Shown: positions 19,023-28,947, numbered from the stretch's first letter. The stretch: 51,657 nt of DNA from Sphingopyxis flava (GCF_900168005.1 NZ_FUYP01000023.1:1-51657), one strand, 5' to 3'. Numbers and translations: made by a program. The notes: generated by a model from the letters alone, not told the origin.

Positions 19023-19469
19023 ATGAACGGGACGGTCAGAACGCCTTGGCATTTGTGGGTTGTCGGGATGCTTTCGCTCCTGTGGAACGGCTTTGGCGTC
19101 ACTGACTATATGATGACCAACCTCAAGAATATGTGGTGGCTGCGCGACTTCGCCCAGCTGACCCCCGAACAGATCGCCTATTTCGACTCGACGCCCAGCT
19201 GGGCGACGGCGGCCTGGGCGTTCGGCGTATGGGGGGCTTTTGCAGGGTCGCTGCTGCTGGTGCTGCGTAGCCGCCATGCGGTGACGGCCTTCATCGTGTC
19301 GCTCGCGGGCCTTGCTTTCAGCACCCTCTATCAGTTCGCTCTGTCACCCGTTGACCTTACCCAATTGTTCGGCCCCGGCCCGATGTTTACCACCCTGGTC
19401 ATCTGGCTGATCGAGATTGCGCTCCTTTATTATGCGCGGCGCCAGACGGGGAAAGGCGTGCTGCGCTGA
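19023..19469 (+). CDS. Small four-helix membrane protein, unknown function
   Basis: 148-aa protein with about four hydrophobic segments (WHLWVVGMLSLLWNGFGVTDY, WATAAWAFGVWGAFAGSLLLV, AVTAFIVSLAGLAFSTLYQF, FTTLVIWLIEIALLYYA). I have seen similar unnamed proteins in sphingomonads but know no function. The ATG at 19023 is preceded by AAAAGGGGAGGGG, a strong ribosome-binding site; the upstream in-frame extension is antisense to the NRDE gene. It is convergent with uvrB. Confidence 0.8.
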   Translation: MNGTVRTPWHLWVVGMLSLLWNGFGVTDYMMTNLKNMWWLRDFAQLTPEQIAYFDSTPSWATAAWAFGVWGAFAGSLLLVLRSRHAVTAFIVSLAGLAFSTLYQFALSPVDLTQLFGPGPMFTTLVIWLIEIALLYYARRQTGKGVLR

Positions 19470-19491
19470 GCGGAAGGATCGCGGGGGGGCG

Positions 19492-21678
19492 CTAGCGCCC
19501 CCATTTGGTCCGGCTCTGCTTGCCAAAGCGACCCTTGCGCGTGCCGGGCTTGCCCTCGTTCGAGCGCCCGACCATCGGGGCGACCTGCTGGTCGGGCGGC
19601 AGTCCGAGTTCATCGGCCTCGAGCCGGCGTATTTCATCGCGCAGGCGCCCCGCTTCTTCGAACTCGAGGTCTGCCGCAGCGTCGCGCATCTTCTTTTCGA
19701 GCTCGGCGATGTAGGCGCGCAGATTGTGGCCGACCATATGATCGGGCCGGTCGTCGCCAAGCTCGATGGTGACGCCATCCTTTGATGCGACATGCGCGAT
19801 GATATCGCCAATCTGCTTCTTCACGCTTTCGGGCGTGATGCCATGCTCTTCATTATAGGCGAGCTGCTTGGCGCGGCGGCGGTCGGTCTCGCGCATCGCG
19901 CGCTCCATGCTGCCCGTGATGCGGTCGGCATAGAGGATGACGCGGCCATCGACGTTGCGCGCGGCGCGGCCGATCGTCTGGACGAGGCTGGTTTCGCTGC
20001 GCAGGAACCCTTCCTTGTCAGCATCGAGGATCGCAACGAGCCCGCATTCGGGGATGTCGAGCCCTTCACGCAGGAGGTTGATGCCCACGAGCACATCGAA
20101 CACGCCAAGGCGCAGGTCGCGGATGATCTCGATGCGTTCGAGCGTCTCGACATCCGAGTGCATGTAGCGGACCTTGAGGCCCGCCTCGTGCAGAAACTCG
20201 GTCAGATCCTCGGCCATTCGCTTTGTCAGCGTCGTTACCAGCGTCCGGTAGCCCGTCGCGGCGGTCTTCTTCGCCTCGGCGATCAGGTCGTCGACCTGCT
20301 CTTCAACCGGCTTGATCTCGACCGGCGGGTCGATGAGGCCGGTGGGGCGGATCACCTGCTCGGCAAAGACGCCCTGCGTGCGCTCCATCTCCCAGGTTCC
20401 TGGCGTCGCCGAGACGCTCACGGTCTGCGGACGCATCAGATCCCATTCGGCAAAGCGCAAGGGGCGGTTGTCGATGCAGGAGGGCAGGCGGAAGCCATAT
20501 TCGGCAAGCGTGATCTTGCGGCGATGGTCGCCCTTGGACATCGCGCCGATCTGCGGGATCGTCTGATGGCTCTCGTCGACGAAGAGCAGCGCATTGTCGG
20601 GCAGATATTCAAACAGCGTCGGTGGCGGCTCGCCGGGGAGGCGGCCGGTGAGGAAGCGGCTGTAATTCTCGATCCCGGCGCAGCTTCCGGTCGCCGCGAT
20701 CATTTCAAGGTCGAAATTGGTACGCTGTTCAAGACGCTGGGCTTCGAGCAGGCGCCCCTCGGCTTCGAGTTCCTTGAGACGCTCGGCCAGTTCGTGACGG
20801 ATCGCCTCGGTTGCCTGCTTGAGCGTTGGCCCCGGGGTAACATAGTGGCTGTTTGCATAGACGCGGACATGATTGAGGCTGGCGATCCTTTTCCCGGTCA
20901 ACGGATCGAACTCGGTGATTTCCTCGATCTCGTCGCCGAAAAAGCTGACGCGCCACGCCATGTCTTCATAGTGCGAGGGAAAGATCTCGAGGCTGTCGCC
21001 GCGCACGCGGAAATTGCCGCGCGCGAACGCCTGGTCGTTGCGCTTGTACTGGAGTGCGACGAGCTTGCGGATGATCTCGCGGCTGTCGACAACCTGGCCC
21101 TTCTTCAGATCGAAGATCATCGCCGAATAGGTTTCAACCGACCCGATGCCATAAAGGCACGAGACAGACGCGACGATAATCACATCGTCGCGTTCGAGCA
21201 GCGCGCGCGTCGCCGAGTGGCGCATGCGGTCGATGGCCTCGTTTACGCTGCTTTCCTTCTCGATGTATGTATCCGAGCGCGGCACATAGGCTTCGGGCTG
21301 ATAATAGTCGTAATAGCTGACGAAATATTCGACCGCATTGTTCGGAAAGAAGCTTTTGAACTCGCCATAAAGCTGAGCGGCGAGGATCTTGTTCGGGGCG
21401 AGGATCAGCGCGGGGCGCTGCAGTTCCTCGATCACCTTGGCCATGGTGAAGGTCTTGCCCGACCCGGTGACACCGAGCAGCACCTGATCGCGCTCGCCCG
21501 CGCGTGCGGTATTGACAAGTTCGCGGATCGCGGTCGGCTGGTCGCCCGCAGGCTCATAGTCGCTAAGGAGCTCGAAGCGCTTGCCGCCCTCGACCTTGTC
21601 GGGACGCGCGGGGCGGTGCGGGACATAGCCCTCGGCTGTATCGATTTCGTCGAGCGAGGTGCGAATCTGGATGGCCAT
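19492..21678 (-). CDS. uvrB: Excinuclease ABC subunit B
   Basis: 728-aa damage-recognition helicase of nucleotide excision repair. Seen in order: Walker [15 protein letters not shown] near residues 66-79, the [15 protein letters not shown] beta-hairpin region that clamps DNA, the [18 protein letters not shown]-like box, helicase motifs [13 protein letters not shown] and [13 protein letters not shown], and a C-terminal UVR domain ([20 protein letters not shown]). A basic tail ([18 protein letters not shown]) ends the protein. The start at 21678 (MAIQIRTS) is preferred to the frame's upstream extension. No GTTC-N7-GTTC LexA site was seen in the 98-bp divergent region. Confidence 0.97.
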   Translation of the reverse strand: MAIQIRTSLDEIDTAEGYVPHRPARPDKVEGGKRFELLSDYEPAGDQPTAIRELVNTARAGERDQVLLGVTGSGKTFTMAKVIEELQRPALILAPNKILAAQLYGEFKSFFPNNAVEYFVSYYDYYQPEAYVPRSDTYIEKESSVNEAIDRMRHSATRALLERDDVIIVASVSCLYGIGSVETYSAMIFDLKKGQVVDSREIIRKLVALQYKRNDQAFARGNFRVRGDSLEIFPSHYEDMAWRVSFFGDEIEEITEFDPLTGKRIASLNHVRVYANSHYVTPGPTLKQATEAIRHELAERLKELEAEGRLLEAQRLEQRTNFDLEMIAATGSCAGIENYSRFLTGRLPGEPPPTLFEYLPDNALLFVDESHQTIPQIGAMSKGDHRRKITLAEYGFRLPSCIDNRPLRFAEWDLMRPQTVSVSATPGTWEMERTQGVFAEQVIRPTGLIDPPVEIKPVEEQVDDLIAEAKKTAATGYRTLVTTLTKRMAEDLTEFLHEAGLKVRYMHSDVETLERIEIIRDLRLGVFDVLVGINLLREGLDIPECGLVAILDADKEGFLRSETSLVQTIGRAARNVDGRVILYADRITGSMERAMRETDRRRAKQLAYNEEHGITPESVKKQIGDIIAHVASKDGVTIELGDDRPDHMVGHNLRAYIAELEKKMRDAAADLEFEEAGRLRDEIRRLEADELGLPPDQQVAPMVGRSNEGKPGTRKGRFGKQSRTKWGR

Positions 21679-21776
21679 CAAGGCCAATATGGGGCCGCGG
21701 AGCCCCCGCCGCAATCGGTGCGCAACCAACTGGGGTCAAGCGTGTTTTCCCTTCGCCGAAGTGGAGGAGGAAACCC

Positions 21777-22322
21777 ATGAGTAAATGCGTGACGATGGCG
21801 GCGCTTGGCGCCGCCCTGGCGTTGGCTGGCTGCGGCAAATCGGACGAGGCCGGCAAGGCCGGTGACGCCGCGGACGCTGCCCAGGCCGAAGGCGGTGCAA
21901 CCGCCGGGCTGGCCAGGCGTGAGCCGGGCAACTGGAAAACCGACGTCAAGCTCGTCAAGCTCGACATGCCCGGCGCACCGGGCGCGGTGAAGGATCAGAT
22001 GGCCAAGCAATTTGCCTCAGCCGGCAGCACCGAAACTTGCCTCACCCAGGCAGAGGCCGACCAGGAAAATCTGGCGAATGTGATGTCCGAGCGATTCGGC
22101 GAGGCATGCACCTGGTCGAAGAATGAAATGCGCGGCTCTGCGATCGACGTTGCGGGCACTTGCACCGCCAATGGCCAGAAGGTCGAGCTCGCGATGGCGG
22201 GAACGGTCACTCCTGATAAGACGGACGTGACGATAACGACCAAGACGGCCGCGCCCACAGGCGGCCCGGTCGAAATGCAGATGCAGGTCACCAACACGCG
22301 CATCGGCCCCTGCAAGGCCTGA
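21777..22322 (+). CDS. DUF3617 family lipoprotein
   Basis: 181-aa predicted lipoprotein: a short signal peptide with lipobox LAGC near residue 19, an Ala/Gly-rich linker, then a DUF3617-like domain (REPGNWKTDVKLVKLDMPGAP, ETCLTQAEADQ, a paired-cysteine pattern in CTWS and GTCTANG). Function is unknown; many sphingomonads carry several such genes. A GGAGGAGG ribosome-binding site precedes the ATG, and a strong intrinsic terminator follows, so it is probably monocistronic. It is divergent from uvrB. Confidence 0.85.
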   Translation: MSKCVTMAALGAALALAGCGKSDEAGKAGDAADAAQAEGGATAGLARREPGNWKTDVKLVKLDMPGAPGAVKDQMAKQFASAGSTETCLTQAEADQENLANVMSERFGEACTWSKNEMRGSAIDVAGTCTANGQKVELAMAGTVTPDKTDVTITTKTAAPTGGPVEMQMQVTNTRIGPCKA

Positions 22323-22342
22323 ACCGTCGCAGTAAACCCAGC

Positions 22343-22380
22343 AAAAGGGCGCGCGGCTTTCAGGGCCGCGTGCCCTTTTC
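22343..22380 (+). terminator. Intrinsic terminator after the DUF3617 gene
   Basis: AAAAGGGC plus GCGCGGC pairs with GCCGCG plus TGCCCTTTT, a long GC-rich stem flanked by A and T runs, 20 bp after the stop codon. The symmetry would let it work on both strands. Confidence 0.85.
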
Positions 22381-22887
22381 ATTTGGGCAGTATTTCCGGC
22401 GTTGATGAAGGTCGCAGCGCCATAGGAGCGCAGACGTGGAGAGAGCTCTGGGAGGGACGCGGACTTGCCGATCGGGAGCAGGTGGGGCTGCTGCCCGATC
22501 GGCGAAGTCTCAGTGTATGAAGCCGGCAGACCATGCGAATGATGCCAGGGACCAGCTCGCACCATTCAATCCATCGACCTCAAAGCGTCTACCTGAGACC
22601 AGGTCTCAGACCAGACCGCGGCGTTGTGGGGGGCGCCGGGTCGAGGAAGGATTGACATCTTAGAGGAGGATGCGACAGTTACATGAGGTCACGAAGCGGC
22701 ATGTAGCCATTTGATAATCAATTATTAACCTCGTGGGACGCTTTTTCGGGCTGGAAATGTGGGAACTATTCCAGTTCGAACGCGTTTGGGTTCGCTTGTT
22801 ACCGTTACACGGTCATCCGCTGCTCGGCGAAATGCCGGTTTAGGGTATCAACTGTGTTCCGGCTCGTCGGGGGCATAAAAGGCCAGC
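22381..22887. other. 507-bp intergenic region with a 17-bp palindrome
   Basis: No convincing gene. CTGAGACC (22593-22600) and GGTCTCAG (22602-22609) form a perfect inverted repeat around one base, partly echoed by ACCAGACC just downstream; it is a candidate operator. The last 200 bp are AT-richer (22705-22740) and probably hold the promoter of the gene at 22888; ACCGT-TAC-ACGGT is a smaller dyad there. Confidence 0.4.
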
Positions 22888-24615
22888 ATGGATCGCACCA
22901 GGGATAGCGAGACCTCGGATACCGGCGGAGCCGAGCGGATTATTGCCAACGAGCTGGAACAGCTGCTCGCGTCGCCTTTGTTCGTGCGTTCCCCCGTCCT
23001 GTCGCGCCTGCTCCAATATCTTGCCGACCATCAGCTGCGAGGTGGGCGCAGCGCGCCCAAGGCCTATGCCATCGCAACCGAAGCGCTTGGCCGCAGCGCT
23101 GATTTCGACCCGGCGGTCGACAGCTATCCGCGCGTCATGGTCGGGCGGCTGCGGACCTTGCTTGACCGTTACTATGCCGACACGCCCTGGATTCATCGCC
23201 TTCGCGTGCCGCAGGGAAGCTATGAGCTCGTCGTGCAGCATCGTACCTCGCCGCCATCGCGAAGCGAAGGCGTTCGAGCGCCCGGCAAGGAGGTGGCGAA
23301 CGAGCCATCAGCGCCGCTCGTTGCTGACAGCCGCCGCCGGGGGGCGCTTTGGCGGTGGGCGCTCGCAGCTCTTGCCATATTGACCCTGCTACTGGCCGCC
23401 TGGTGGGCCTTTGCGGGGAATGCGTTCGGAACAAAGCTGGTGTCGGTACCGCTCCTTGAAGTGAGCGCGCCCGTGGCCGGCGATAGCCCCGAATCGCGCG
23501 CGATGGCGCGGGCGCTCGATGGGAAGCTGCGCGACGGATTGCGCCGGTTCGAACTCGTCGATCTGATGAGCGCGCGCGAGCCGGGCGCCCGGTCGGCTGG
23601 AAGGACTGCCGACTACCGGCTTGACGCCTCGATCGTGCGAACCGCCGAGGGCCCCGTCGATGTCACCCTCGTCCTTAACCGCGTCGCCGATCAGCGCGCG
23701 ATCTGGTCGGTCCAGATCCGCGCTGCTGCCGACCAACTGCCGGAGTTCGACGCGATCGCGCCCTCGATCGCCCAGCTTGCTGGGGATTACGGGGTAATCG
23801 TACGCGACCAGATCCAGCGTGAGCCCGATAATTTCGCAAAGGGCTTTCCCTGTCTCGCGCAGTTCAACCGCATTCGCCAGATGCGCGATCCGGCGAGCGT
23901 CCAGAAGGTCAGCGGATGCCTGCGCGCTTCGCTCGACGCCGCGCCGCGCGATCCCGTTTTGCTGAGCGCGCTTTCGCTCCTGCGCTTTGGAGATTGGCAG
24001 CCGCAGCGCACGAGCGCGGCCGGCAAGGCGGCGCTGGATGAAGCGCGCCGGCTCGCCGAGCGCGCCTATCGGAGCGCTCCGGCGTCGAGCGCGGGCCTCT
24101 TCGCCATGGCCCGGGCGCATTTTTACGCGGGTAATTGTGCCGCCGGAATGCCGATGGGCGACGCGGCTGTGAAGCTCAATCCCTATGACCCCGATCTCGC
24201 GGGCTTCCTGGGGCTCTTCAAGGCCTCGTGCGGTGATCCTGAAGGCGGCGAGCCGCTGCTGCGCCGCTCGCTTGAACTCGACTCGACTTACGCAGGTGTT
24301 CCCGCGGTCACGCTCGCCTTCATGCTGTCGCAGCGGGGCGAACTCGATGAAGCGCTCGCGATCCTTGACCGCATGCCCTCGCCGAGCAATCTCGAGCCGC
24401 AATATCTGATGGTCCGGGCGATCGTCGTCGCGGCCCAGGGGGACGTCGAGGGGGGACGCCGGCTCTGGCGCGCGCTTCTCGACTATACGGGTCAACCGGC
24501 GAATGCCACGCCCGAGCAGGTGCTGCGCCAGTTCATGATTACGCCTGCGGTCATCGCGCGCGCATCGACTGCGCTGCGCAAATCGGCTATTGTTACCGCG
24601 CGCAGCGGCGGGTAA
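22888..24615 (+). CDS. Membrane-anchored TPR protein with a TolB/cyclase-associated N-terminal domain
   Basis: 575-aa protein. The cytoplasmic N-terminal domain (about residues 15-115: LASPLFVRSPVLSRLLQYL, YAIATEALGRSADFDPAVDS, VPQGSYELVV) is of the type found at the start of many proteins that combine a membrane helix with TolB-like and TPR regions. One transmembrane helix follows (WRWALAALAILTLLLAAWWA, about 151-170), then a TolB-N-like segment and alpha-helical TPR-like repeats to the end (SAGLFAMARAHFYAGNCAAG, QRGELDEALAILDRM). Probably a signalling or scaffolding protein; the function is unknown. It has a long upstream region and stands alone. Confidence 0.7.
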   Translation: MDRTRDSETSDTGGAERIIANELEQLLASPLFVRSPVLSRLLQYLADHQLRGGRSAPKAYAIATEALGRSADFDPAVDSYPRVMVGRLRTLLDRYYADTPWIHRLRVPQGSYELVVQHRTSPPSRSEGVRAPGKEVANEPSAPLVADSRRRGALWRWALAALAILTLLLAAWWAFAGNAFGTKLVSVPLLEVSAPVAGDSPESRAMARALDGKLRDGLRRFELVDLMSAREPGARSAGRTADYRLDASIVRTAEGPVDVTLVLNRVADQRAIWSVQIRAAADQLPEFDAIAPSIAQLAGDYGVIVRDQIQREPDNFAKGFPCLAQFNRIRQMRDPASVQKVSGCLRASLDAAPRDPVLLSALSLLRFGDWQPQRTSAAGKAALDEARRLAERAYRSAPASSAGLFAMARAHFYAGNCAAGMPMGDAAVKLNPYDPDLAGFLGLFKASCGDPEGGEPLLRRSLELDSTYAGVPAVTLAFMLSQRGELDEALAILDRMPSPSNLEPQYLMVRAIVVAAQGDVEGGRRLWRALLDYTGQPANATPEQVLRQFMITPAVIARASTALRKSAIVTARSGG

Positions 24616-24769
24616 AATTGGCCCAGAAATCCTGGGCGCTCCTCCCGGGATCGTCACTGCACAGGTTTTTTCGGTGCGCGCGCCGCGCGCCAGCCCTCTT
24701 GCCAGCCCTCTCGCTGGGCTCTAGGGCAAAATCCAACATTCACGCCATAGTCAGAAAAAGGAACTGTGC

Positions 24770-25006
24770 ATGAGCGATTCGGCCGAAAAGGTTAAGAAGA
24801 TCGTCGTCGAACATCTGGGCGTCGAAGCCGACAAGGTGACCGAGGAGGCGAGCTTCATCGACGATCTGGGCGCCGACAGTCTCGACATCGTCGAACTGGT
24901 GATGGCGTTCGAGGAAGAATTCGGCGTCGAAATTCCCGACGATGCCGCCGAGAAGATTGCCACCGTCAAGGACGCGATCGACTATATCGAAGCGAACAAG
25001 GGCTAA
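24770..25006 (+). CDS. acpP: Acyl carrier protein
   Basis: 78-aa carrier of growing fatty-acyl chains. The phosphopantetheine-attachment serine is in [19 protein letters not shown] near residue 38, and the sequence is acidic and helical throughout. An AAAAAGGAA site precedes the ATG. It heads the acpP-fabF-mltG cluster but is followed by a strong terminator, which would let acpP be made in large excess over fabF. Confidence 0.98.
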   Translation: MSDSAEKVKKIVVEHLGVEADKVTEEASFIDDLGADSLDIVELVMAFEEEFGVEIPDDAAEKIATVKDAIDYIEANKG

Positions 25007-25060
25007 AGCGGTCCAGTCCGGCGCGGCCGGACGCGGCGGCGACGCCGCCCACGCGTTTCC

Positions 25061-25109
25061 GGCTTCCCGGTCCCAAGCGCTCGCGCGCCGTGGCTGGGAA
25101 GCCTTTTTT
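25061..25109 (+). terminator. Intrinsic terminator between acpP and fabF
   Basis: GGCTTCCC (25061-25068) pairs with GGGAAGCC (25096-25103), followed directly by six T (25104-25109). The 27-nt loop is itself GC-rich and can fold. It probably stops most acpP transcripts, with fabF served by read-through or its own promoter. Confidence 0.8.
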
Positions 25110-25175
25110 ATGGATACGCGTCTGCGAATCTGATGTGGACCCTTGCGGGGGCAGGGGCCGACGAAAGGAAAGACT

Positions 25176-26438
25176 ATGCGCCGGGTTGTCGTGACGGGAC
25201 TGGGTTTGGTGACGCCGCTGGGCGGAGACGTCGAAACCAGCTGGGCCAATCTGCTCGCCGGAAAGTCGGGCGCGGGGCAGATCACCCGCTTCGACGCTTC
25301 GGACCAGAAATGCACGATCGCGTGCGAGGTGAAGCCAGCCGACCATGAATTCGGCTTCGATCCAGGAAAGCGCGTCGACCACAAGATTCAGCGCCAGGTA
25401 GACCCCTTCATCATCTATGGCATCGACGCGGCGGGGCAGGCGCTCGAGGATGCCGGCCTTACCGACATGAGCGAAGAGGACCGACTGAATGCGGGCTGTT
25501 CGATCGGCTCGGGAATCGGCGGTCTGCCAGGGATCGAAAGCGAAAGCCTGCTGCTCGCCGAAAAGGGCCCGGGCCGGGTCTCGCCTCACTTTGTCCATGG
25601 CCGCCTCATCAACCTGATTTCGGGCCAGGTCAGCATCAAATACGGATTGATGGGACCCAATCATGCGGTTGTCACCGCCTGCTCGACCGGCGCGCATTCG
25701 ATCGGCGATGCCGCGCGCATGATCAAGGACGGCGACGCCGACATCATGCTCGCGGGCGGGGCCGAATCGACGATCTGCCCGATCGGCATTGCGGGCTTCG
25801 CGCAGGCGCGCGCGCTCAACATGAGCAGCAATGACGCTCCCGAAAAGGCGAGCCGTCCCTATGACAAGGGCCGCGATGGTTTCGTGATGGGCGAGGGCGC
25901 AGGCGTGGTCGTGCTCGAGGAATATGAGCATGCCAAGGCGCGCGGCGCGAAAATCTATGCCGAGGTCGTCGGTTACGGTCTTTCAGGCGATGCCCATCAC
26001 GTCACGGCGCCGCACCCTGAAGGTTTTGGCGCCTATCGCTCGATGGAGATGGCACTCCGAAAGGCGGGCATGACCCCCGCAGACATCGATTATATCAACG
26101 CCCATGGCACATCGACGATGGCCGACACGATCGAGCTCGGTGCCGTCAAGCGGCTGTTCGGCGACGCGATCAGCGGCGTCTCGATGAGTTCAACAAAGTC
26201 GGCGATCGGGCACCTCCTCGGCGGCGCCGGCGCGGTCGAGACGATCTTCTGCATCCTTGCGATCCGTGACCAGATCGTTCCGCCCACCCTCAACCTCGAT
26301 GATCCTGACGAGGGCACCGAGGGCGTCGATCTCGTGCCGCACAAGGCCAAGGCGCGCACTGTCCGCGCGGCGCTCAACAACAGCTTCGGCTTCGGCGGCA
26401 CCAACGCGAGCCTGGTGGTGAAGGCGTTCGAGGAATAA
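25176..26438 (+). CDS. fabF: Beta-ketoacyl-ACP synthase II
   Basis: 420-aa condensing enzyme elongating acyl-ACP with malonyl-ACP. The Cys-His-His triad is visible: VTACSTGAHSIG, NAHGTSTMADTIELGA and KSAIGHLLGGAGAVE, with the C-terminal NNSFGFGGTNASLVV. The start at 25176 (MRRVVVTGLGLVTPLG) follows an AAAGGAAAG site; the frame is open to 25143. Located after acpP, as in most proteobacteria, and only 3 bp before mltG. Confidence 0.97.
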   Translation: MRRVVVTGLGLVTPLGGDVETSWANLLAGKSGAGQITRFDASDQKCTIACEVKPADHEFGFDPGKRVDHKIQRQVDPFIIYGIDAAGQALEDAGLTDMSEEDRLNAGCSIGSGIGGLPGIESESLLLAEKGPGRVSPHFVHGRLINLISGQVSIKYGLMGPNHAVVTACSTGAHSIGDAARMIKDGDADIMLAGGAESTICPIGIAGFAQARALNMSSNDAPEKASRPYDKGRDGFVMGEGAGVVVLEEYEHAKARGAKIYAEVVGYGLSGDAHHVTAPHPEGFGAYRSMEMALRKAGMTPADIDYINAHGTSTMADTIELGAVKRLFGDAISGVSMSSTKSAIGHLLGGAGAVETIFCILAIRDQIVPPTLNLDDPDEGTEGVDLVPHKAKARTVRAALNNSFGFGGTNASLVVKAFEE

Positions 26439-26441
26439 GCC

Positions 26442-27371
26442 ATGCGCTGGCTGCTCGCAGCCTTGCTGGCTTTTCTGCTCACCGCCTGCTCGGGCGGGGC
26501 ACCGCGCGATACCGTCGTCGTCATCCCGCCCGGGGCGAGCATCGCCAAGGCGGGCGAGATCCTCGAGGAAGCGGGAGCGACGTCGGCCTCCGGCTTCGTC
26601 AACCATGCGCGTTTCCTTGGCGGCGATGCGCCGATCAAGCCTGGCGAATATGAAGTGAAAAAGGGGATGAGCGCGGGCGACATCCTCAAGCTGCTCCAGT
26701 CAGGAAAGACCGTCCAGCGCTTCGTTACCGTTCCCGAGGGCATGCCCTCCATCATGGTGTGGGAGCGGTTGATGGCCGAAGAGCGCCTGAAAGGCGAGGT
26801 CGCGGTTCCCGCTGAGGGAAGCGTGCTTCCCGACACCTACGCCTATACCACGGGCGAGACACGCGCCGCCGTCTTGAAGCGGATGCAAGCGGCTATGGAC
26901 AAGGTCTTCGCTGAACTCTGGGCGAAGCGGAGCCCCCGCACTGCCGTGAAAGACCGCAATCAGGCTATCACGCTTGCCTCGATCGTCGAGAAGGAAACCG
27001 GCGTTCCCGCCGAGCGTCGCACCGTAGCGGGGGTTTATACCAACCGCCTCGCGGTCGGGATGCGCCTCCAGGCGGATCCCACCATTATCTACCCGATTAC
27101 GAAGGGCAAACCGCTCGGCCGCCGCATCCTGCGGTCCGAAATTCTCGCAGTGAACGACTATAATACCTACGCGATGGCCGGCCTTCCCAAGGGTCCGATT
27201 GCAAACCCCGGCAAGGCCTCGATCGCTGCGGTACTCGATCCTGAGCCCAATGATTATCTTTATTTCGTCGCCAAGGGCGACGGCGGTCACATCTTCGCCC
27301 GCACGCTTGCGGAGCATAATGAGAATGTGCGCAAATGGTATGAGCTTCGCCGCCAGCGCGGAGAAATGTAA
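26442..27371 (+). CDS. mltG: Endolytic murein transglycosylase MltG
   Basis: 309-aa YceG-fold lytic transglycosylase that cuts nascent glycan strands and sets their length. The conserved TLASIVEKETGVPAERRTVA segment, with the catalytic glutamate near residue 185, is followed by VYTNRLAVGMRLQADPTIIYP and a YNTYAMAGLPKGPIANPGKAS motif. A LysM-like region precedes the catalytic part. The N terminus, MRWLLAALLAFLLTACSGG, looks like a lipoprotein signal (LTAC) rather than the plain membrane anchor usual for MltG. It is translationally close-coupled to fabF (3-bp gap). Confidence 0.95.
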   Translation: MRWLLAALLAFLLTACSGGAPRDTVVVIPPGASIAKAGEILEEAGATSASGFVNHARFLGGDAPIKPGEYEVKKGMSAGDILKLLQSGKTVQRFVTVPEGMPSIMVWERLMAEERLKGEVAVPAEGSVLPDTYAYTTGETRAAVLKRMQAAMDKVFAELWAKRSPRTAVKDRNQAITLASIVEKETGVPAERRTVAGVYTNRLAVGMRLQADPTIIYPITKGKPLGRRILRSEILAVNDYNTYAMAGLPKGPIANPGKASIAAVLDPEPNDYLYFVAKGDGGHIFARTLAEHNENVRKWYELRRQRGEM

Positions 27372-27422
27372 GCGGGCCGACCTCCGCCTCGATGCGAAGG
27401 CGAAAAGCGGAGAGAGAGACGA

Positions 27423-28172
27423 ATGACAGCAAGACTCTTCCTCCACGGGGTACCCGACAGCCCGGCGATCTGGCGGCCGCTGCTTGGCCGGCTCGATCTT
27501 GGCGATGTGCCAGTCGCGGCGCCCGCGCTGCCGGGCTTCACCCGTCCGCTTCCCGCAGGCTTTTCGGCCACCAAGGAGGCATATGCCGACTGGGCGTTAG
27601 GGGAGGCCGAGGCGCTCTTTGCAAAGCATGGCCCGATCGACATCGTCGGCCACGACTGGGGCGCGCTCATCGCGCAGCGCGTCGCGATGCTTCGCCCGGA
27701 CCTTATTCGGAGCTGGGCGGTCTCTAACGCGGTGATCGACCCAGACTATCGCGGTCACCGCATCGCGCGCATCTGGAATACCCCGGTGCTCGGCGAAATC
27801 TTCATGGCTTTGAGCAAGCCCGCGGCGCTTGCGAAGGGTCTCACCCAGCAGGGCTTGCCCGCCGACATTGCAGTGGAGGAGGCAGCCCAATGGGCGAGCC
27901 GGGACAAGCGCCGCGCGATCCTCTGCCTCTACCGTTCGGCAAAGGGGTTGAGCTTTGAACATGACTGGGCGCTCGATATTGACCGGCTCCCGGCAAAGGG
28001 CACGCTGATCTGGGGCGCGAACGATCCTTATGTCGCGCTGGCGGTTGCCGAGCGCTTCGCCGCGCGGACGGCAACGCCGCTTACCGTCATCGAAGGGGCA
28101 GGGCATTGGGCGATTGCCGAACGCGCGGACGAGGTCGCACTCGCGCTCGGTCGGTTCTGGGATAGCCTGTAG
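27423..28172 (+). CDS. Alpha/beta hydrolase (epoxide hydrolase/dehalogenase-like)
   Basis: 249-aa alpha/beta hydrolase. The nucleophile elbow GHDWGALIAQRVA near residues 76-88 has aspartate as the likely nucleophile, the pattern of epoxide hydrolases and haloalkane dehalogenases. The catalytic histidine is in EGAGHWAIAERADEV near the C terminus. The second acid is probably in WGANDPYVAL. The substrate cannot be told from sequence. It starts 51 bp after mltG and may be part of that transcript. Confidence 0.85.
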   Translation: MTARLFLHGVPDSPAIWRPLLGRLDLGDVPVAAPALPGFTRPLPAGFSATKEAYADWALGEAEALFAKHGPIDIVGHDWGALIAQRVAMLRPDLIRSWAVSNAVIDPDYRGHRIARIWNTPVLGEIFMALSKPAALAKGLTQQGLPADIAVEEAAQWASRDKRRAILCLYRSAKGLSFEHDWALDIDRLPAKGTLIWGANDPYVALAVAERFAARTATPLTVIEGAGHWAIAERADEVALALGRFWDSL

Positions 28173-28282
28173 GGTTTAGCCTTTTCGAGTGATTGGCCCG
28201 GGCGATCATTGTGACCCAATAAATCGATTGGATCGCTCGGTGCGGATCGGCGAAAGGCTCAGGCCATGAGACAGGGCGTCCC

Positions 28283-28891
28283 ATGGACGATGGCCATCCC
28301 CCCCTCCCGAAGCCTCCACCCTGTCTCGTGAACAGTGACCCGGGCCTCCCCCCTCCCGTCCGGGCCTCTGGAGCCGCGCCCGTCATCGTCACTGCGACGA
28401 TGGGCGCGGCAGACCAGCGCCTCTTCGATGCTTTGCGGGCCGCGCATTACCCGCCAGCGCGCAGCCATGTTCCGGCGCACATCACGCTTTTCCACCAGCT
28501 TCCTCCCTCAACCCTCGATGAGCTCAAGGAGCTGATCCGGCGGATCGCTGCCGACACGGCGCCGCCTGTTGCTCATCTCGCGGCTGTCTATTCGCTTGGA
28601 ACCGGTGTCGCGTTCCGGATCGACAGCCCGGGTCTGCTTGCTATCCGCGCCCGCCTCGCCGATCATTTTTCCGGCCTCCTCACCGCGCAGGATCGCGGCA
28701 CGCCGCGGTTTCACATCACCGTTCAGAATAAGGTCGCGCCGCAATCCGCAAGAGCGCTGCGCGCCGATCTTGCCCGGGACTTCCGTCCGCGCCCACTCGC
28801 CATTACGGGGCTTGCCGCCCAACTTTATCGCGGGGGTGCTTGGGAACTCGCCTTTTCCCGGAATTTTCGCGGGCGGCGCGGAGCATATTGA
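28283..28891 (+). CDS. 2'-5' RNA ligase family protein
   Basis: 202-aa protein of the 2H phosphoesterase superfamily. Both catalytic H-x-T motifs are present: AHITLFHQLP near residues 74-83 and FHITVQNKV near residues 148-156. Family members act on 2',3'-cyclic phosphates or 2'-5' RNA linkages; the physiological substrate is unknown. The first 35 residues are proline-rich and unlike the family, whose members usually begin close to the VIVTATM segment, so the true start may be downstream of 28283. It lies just upstream of the tRNA that the mobile element has entered. Confidence 0.85.
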   Translation: MDDGHPPLPKPPPCLVNSDPGLPPPVRASGAAPVIVTATMGAADQRLFDALRAAHYPPARSHVPAHITLFHQLPPSTLDELKELIRRIAADTAPPVAHLAAVYSLGTGVAFRIDSPGLLAIRARLADHFSGLLTAQDRGTPRFHITVQNKVAPQSARALRADLARDFRPRPLAITGLAAQLYRGGAWELAFSRNFRGRRGAY

Positions 28892-28947
28892 CCGCGGCAA
28901 TCGCCATGCCTATAGGCGCGGCTCGCCCGCAAGCGGCGGTCTTTCGG

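Noticed and set aside
19792..21780. 662-codon plus-strand open frame
   Set aside because: Antisense to uvrB; no motif.
24621..24637. Hairpin GCCCAG/CTGGGC as terminator of the TPR gene
   Set aside because: Six-bp stem without a T-run; too weak to call, although its position 5 bp after the stop is suggestive.
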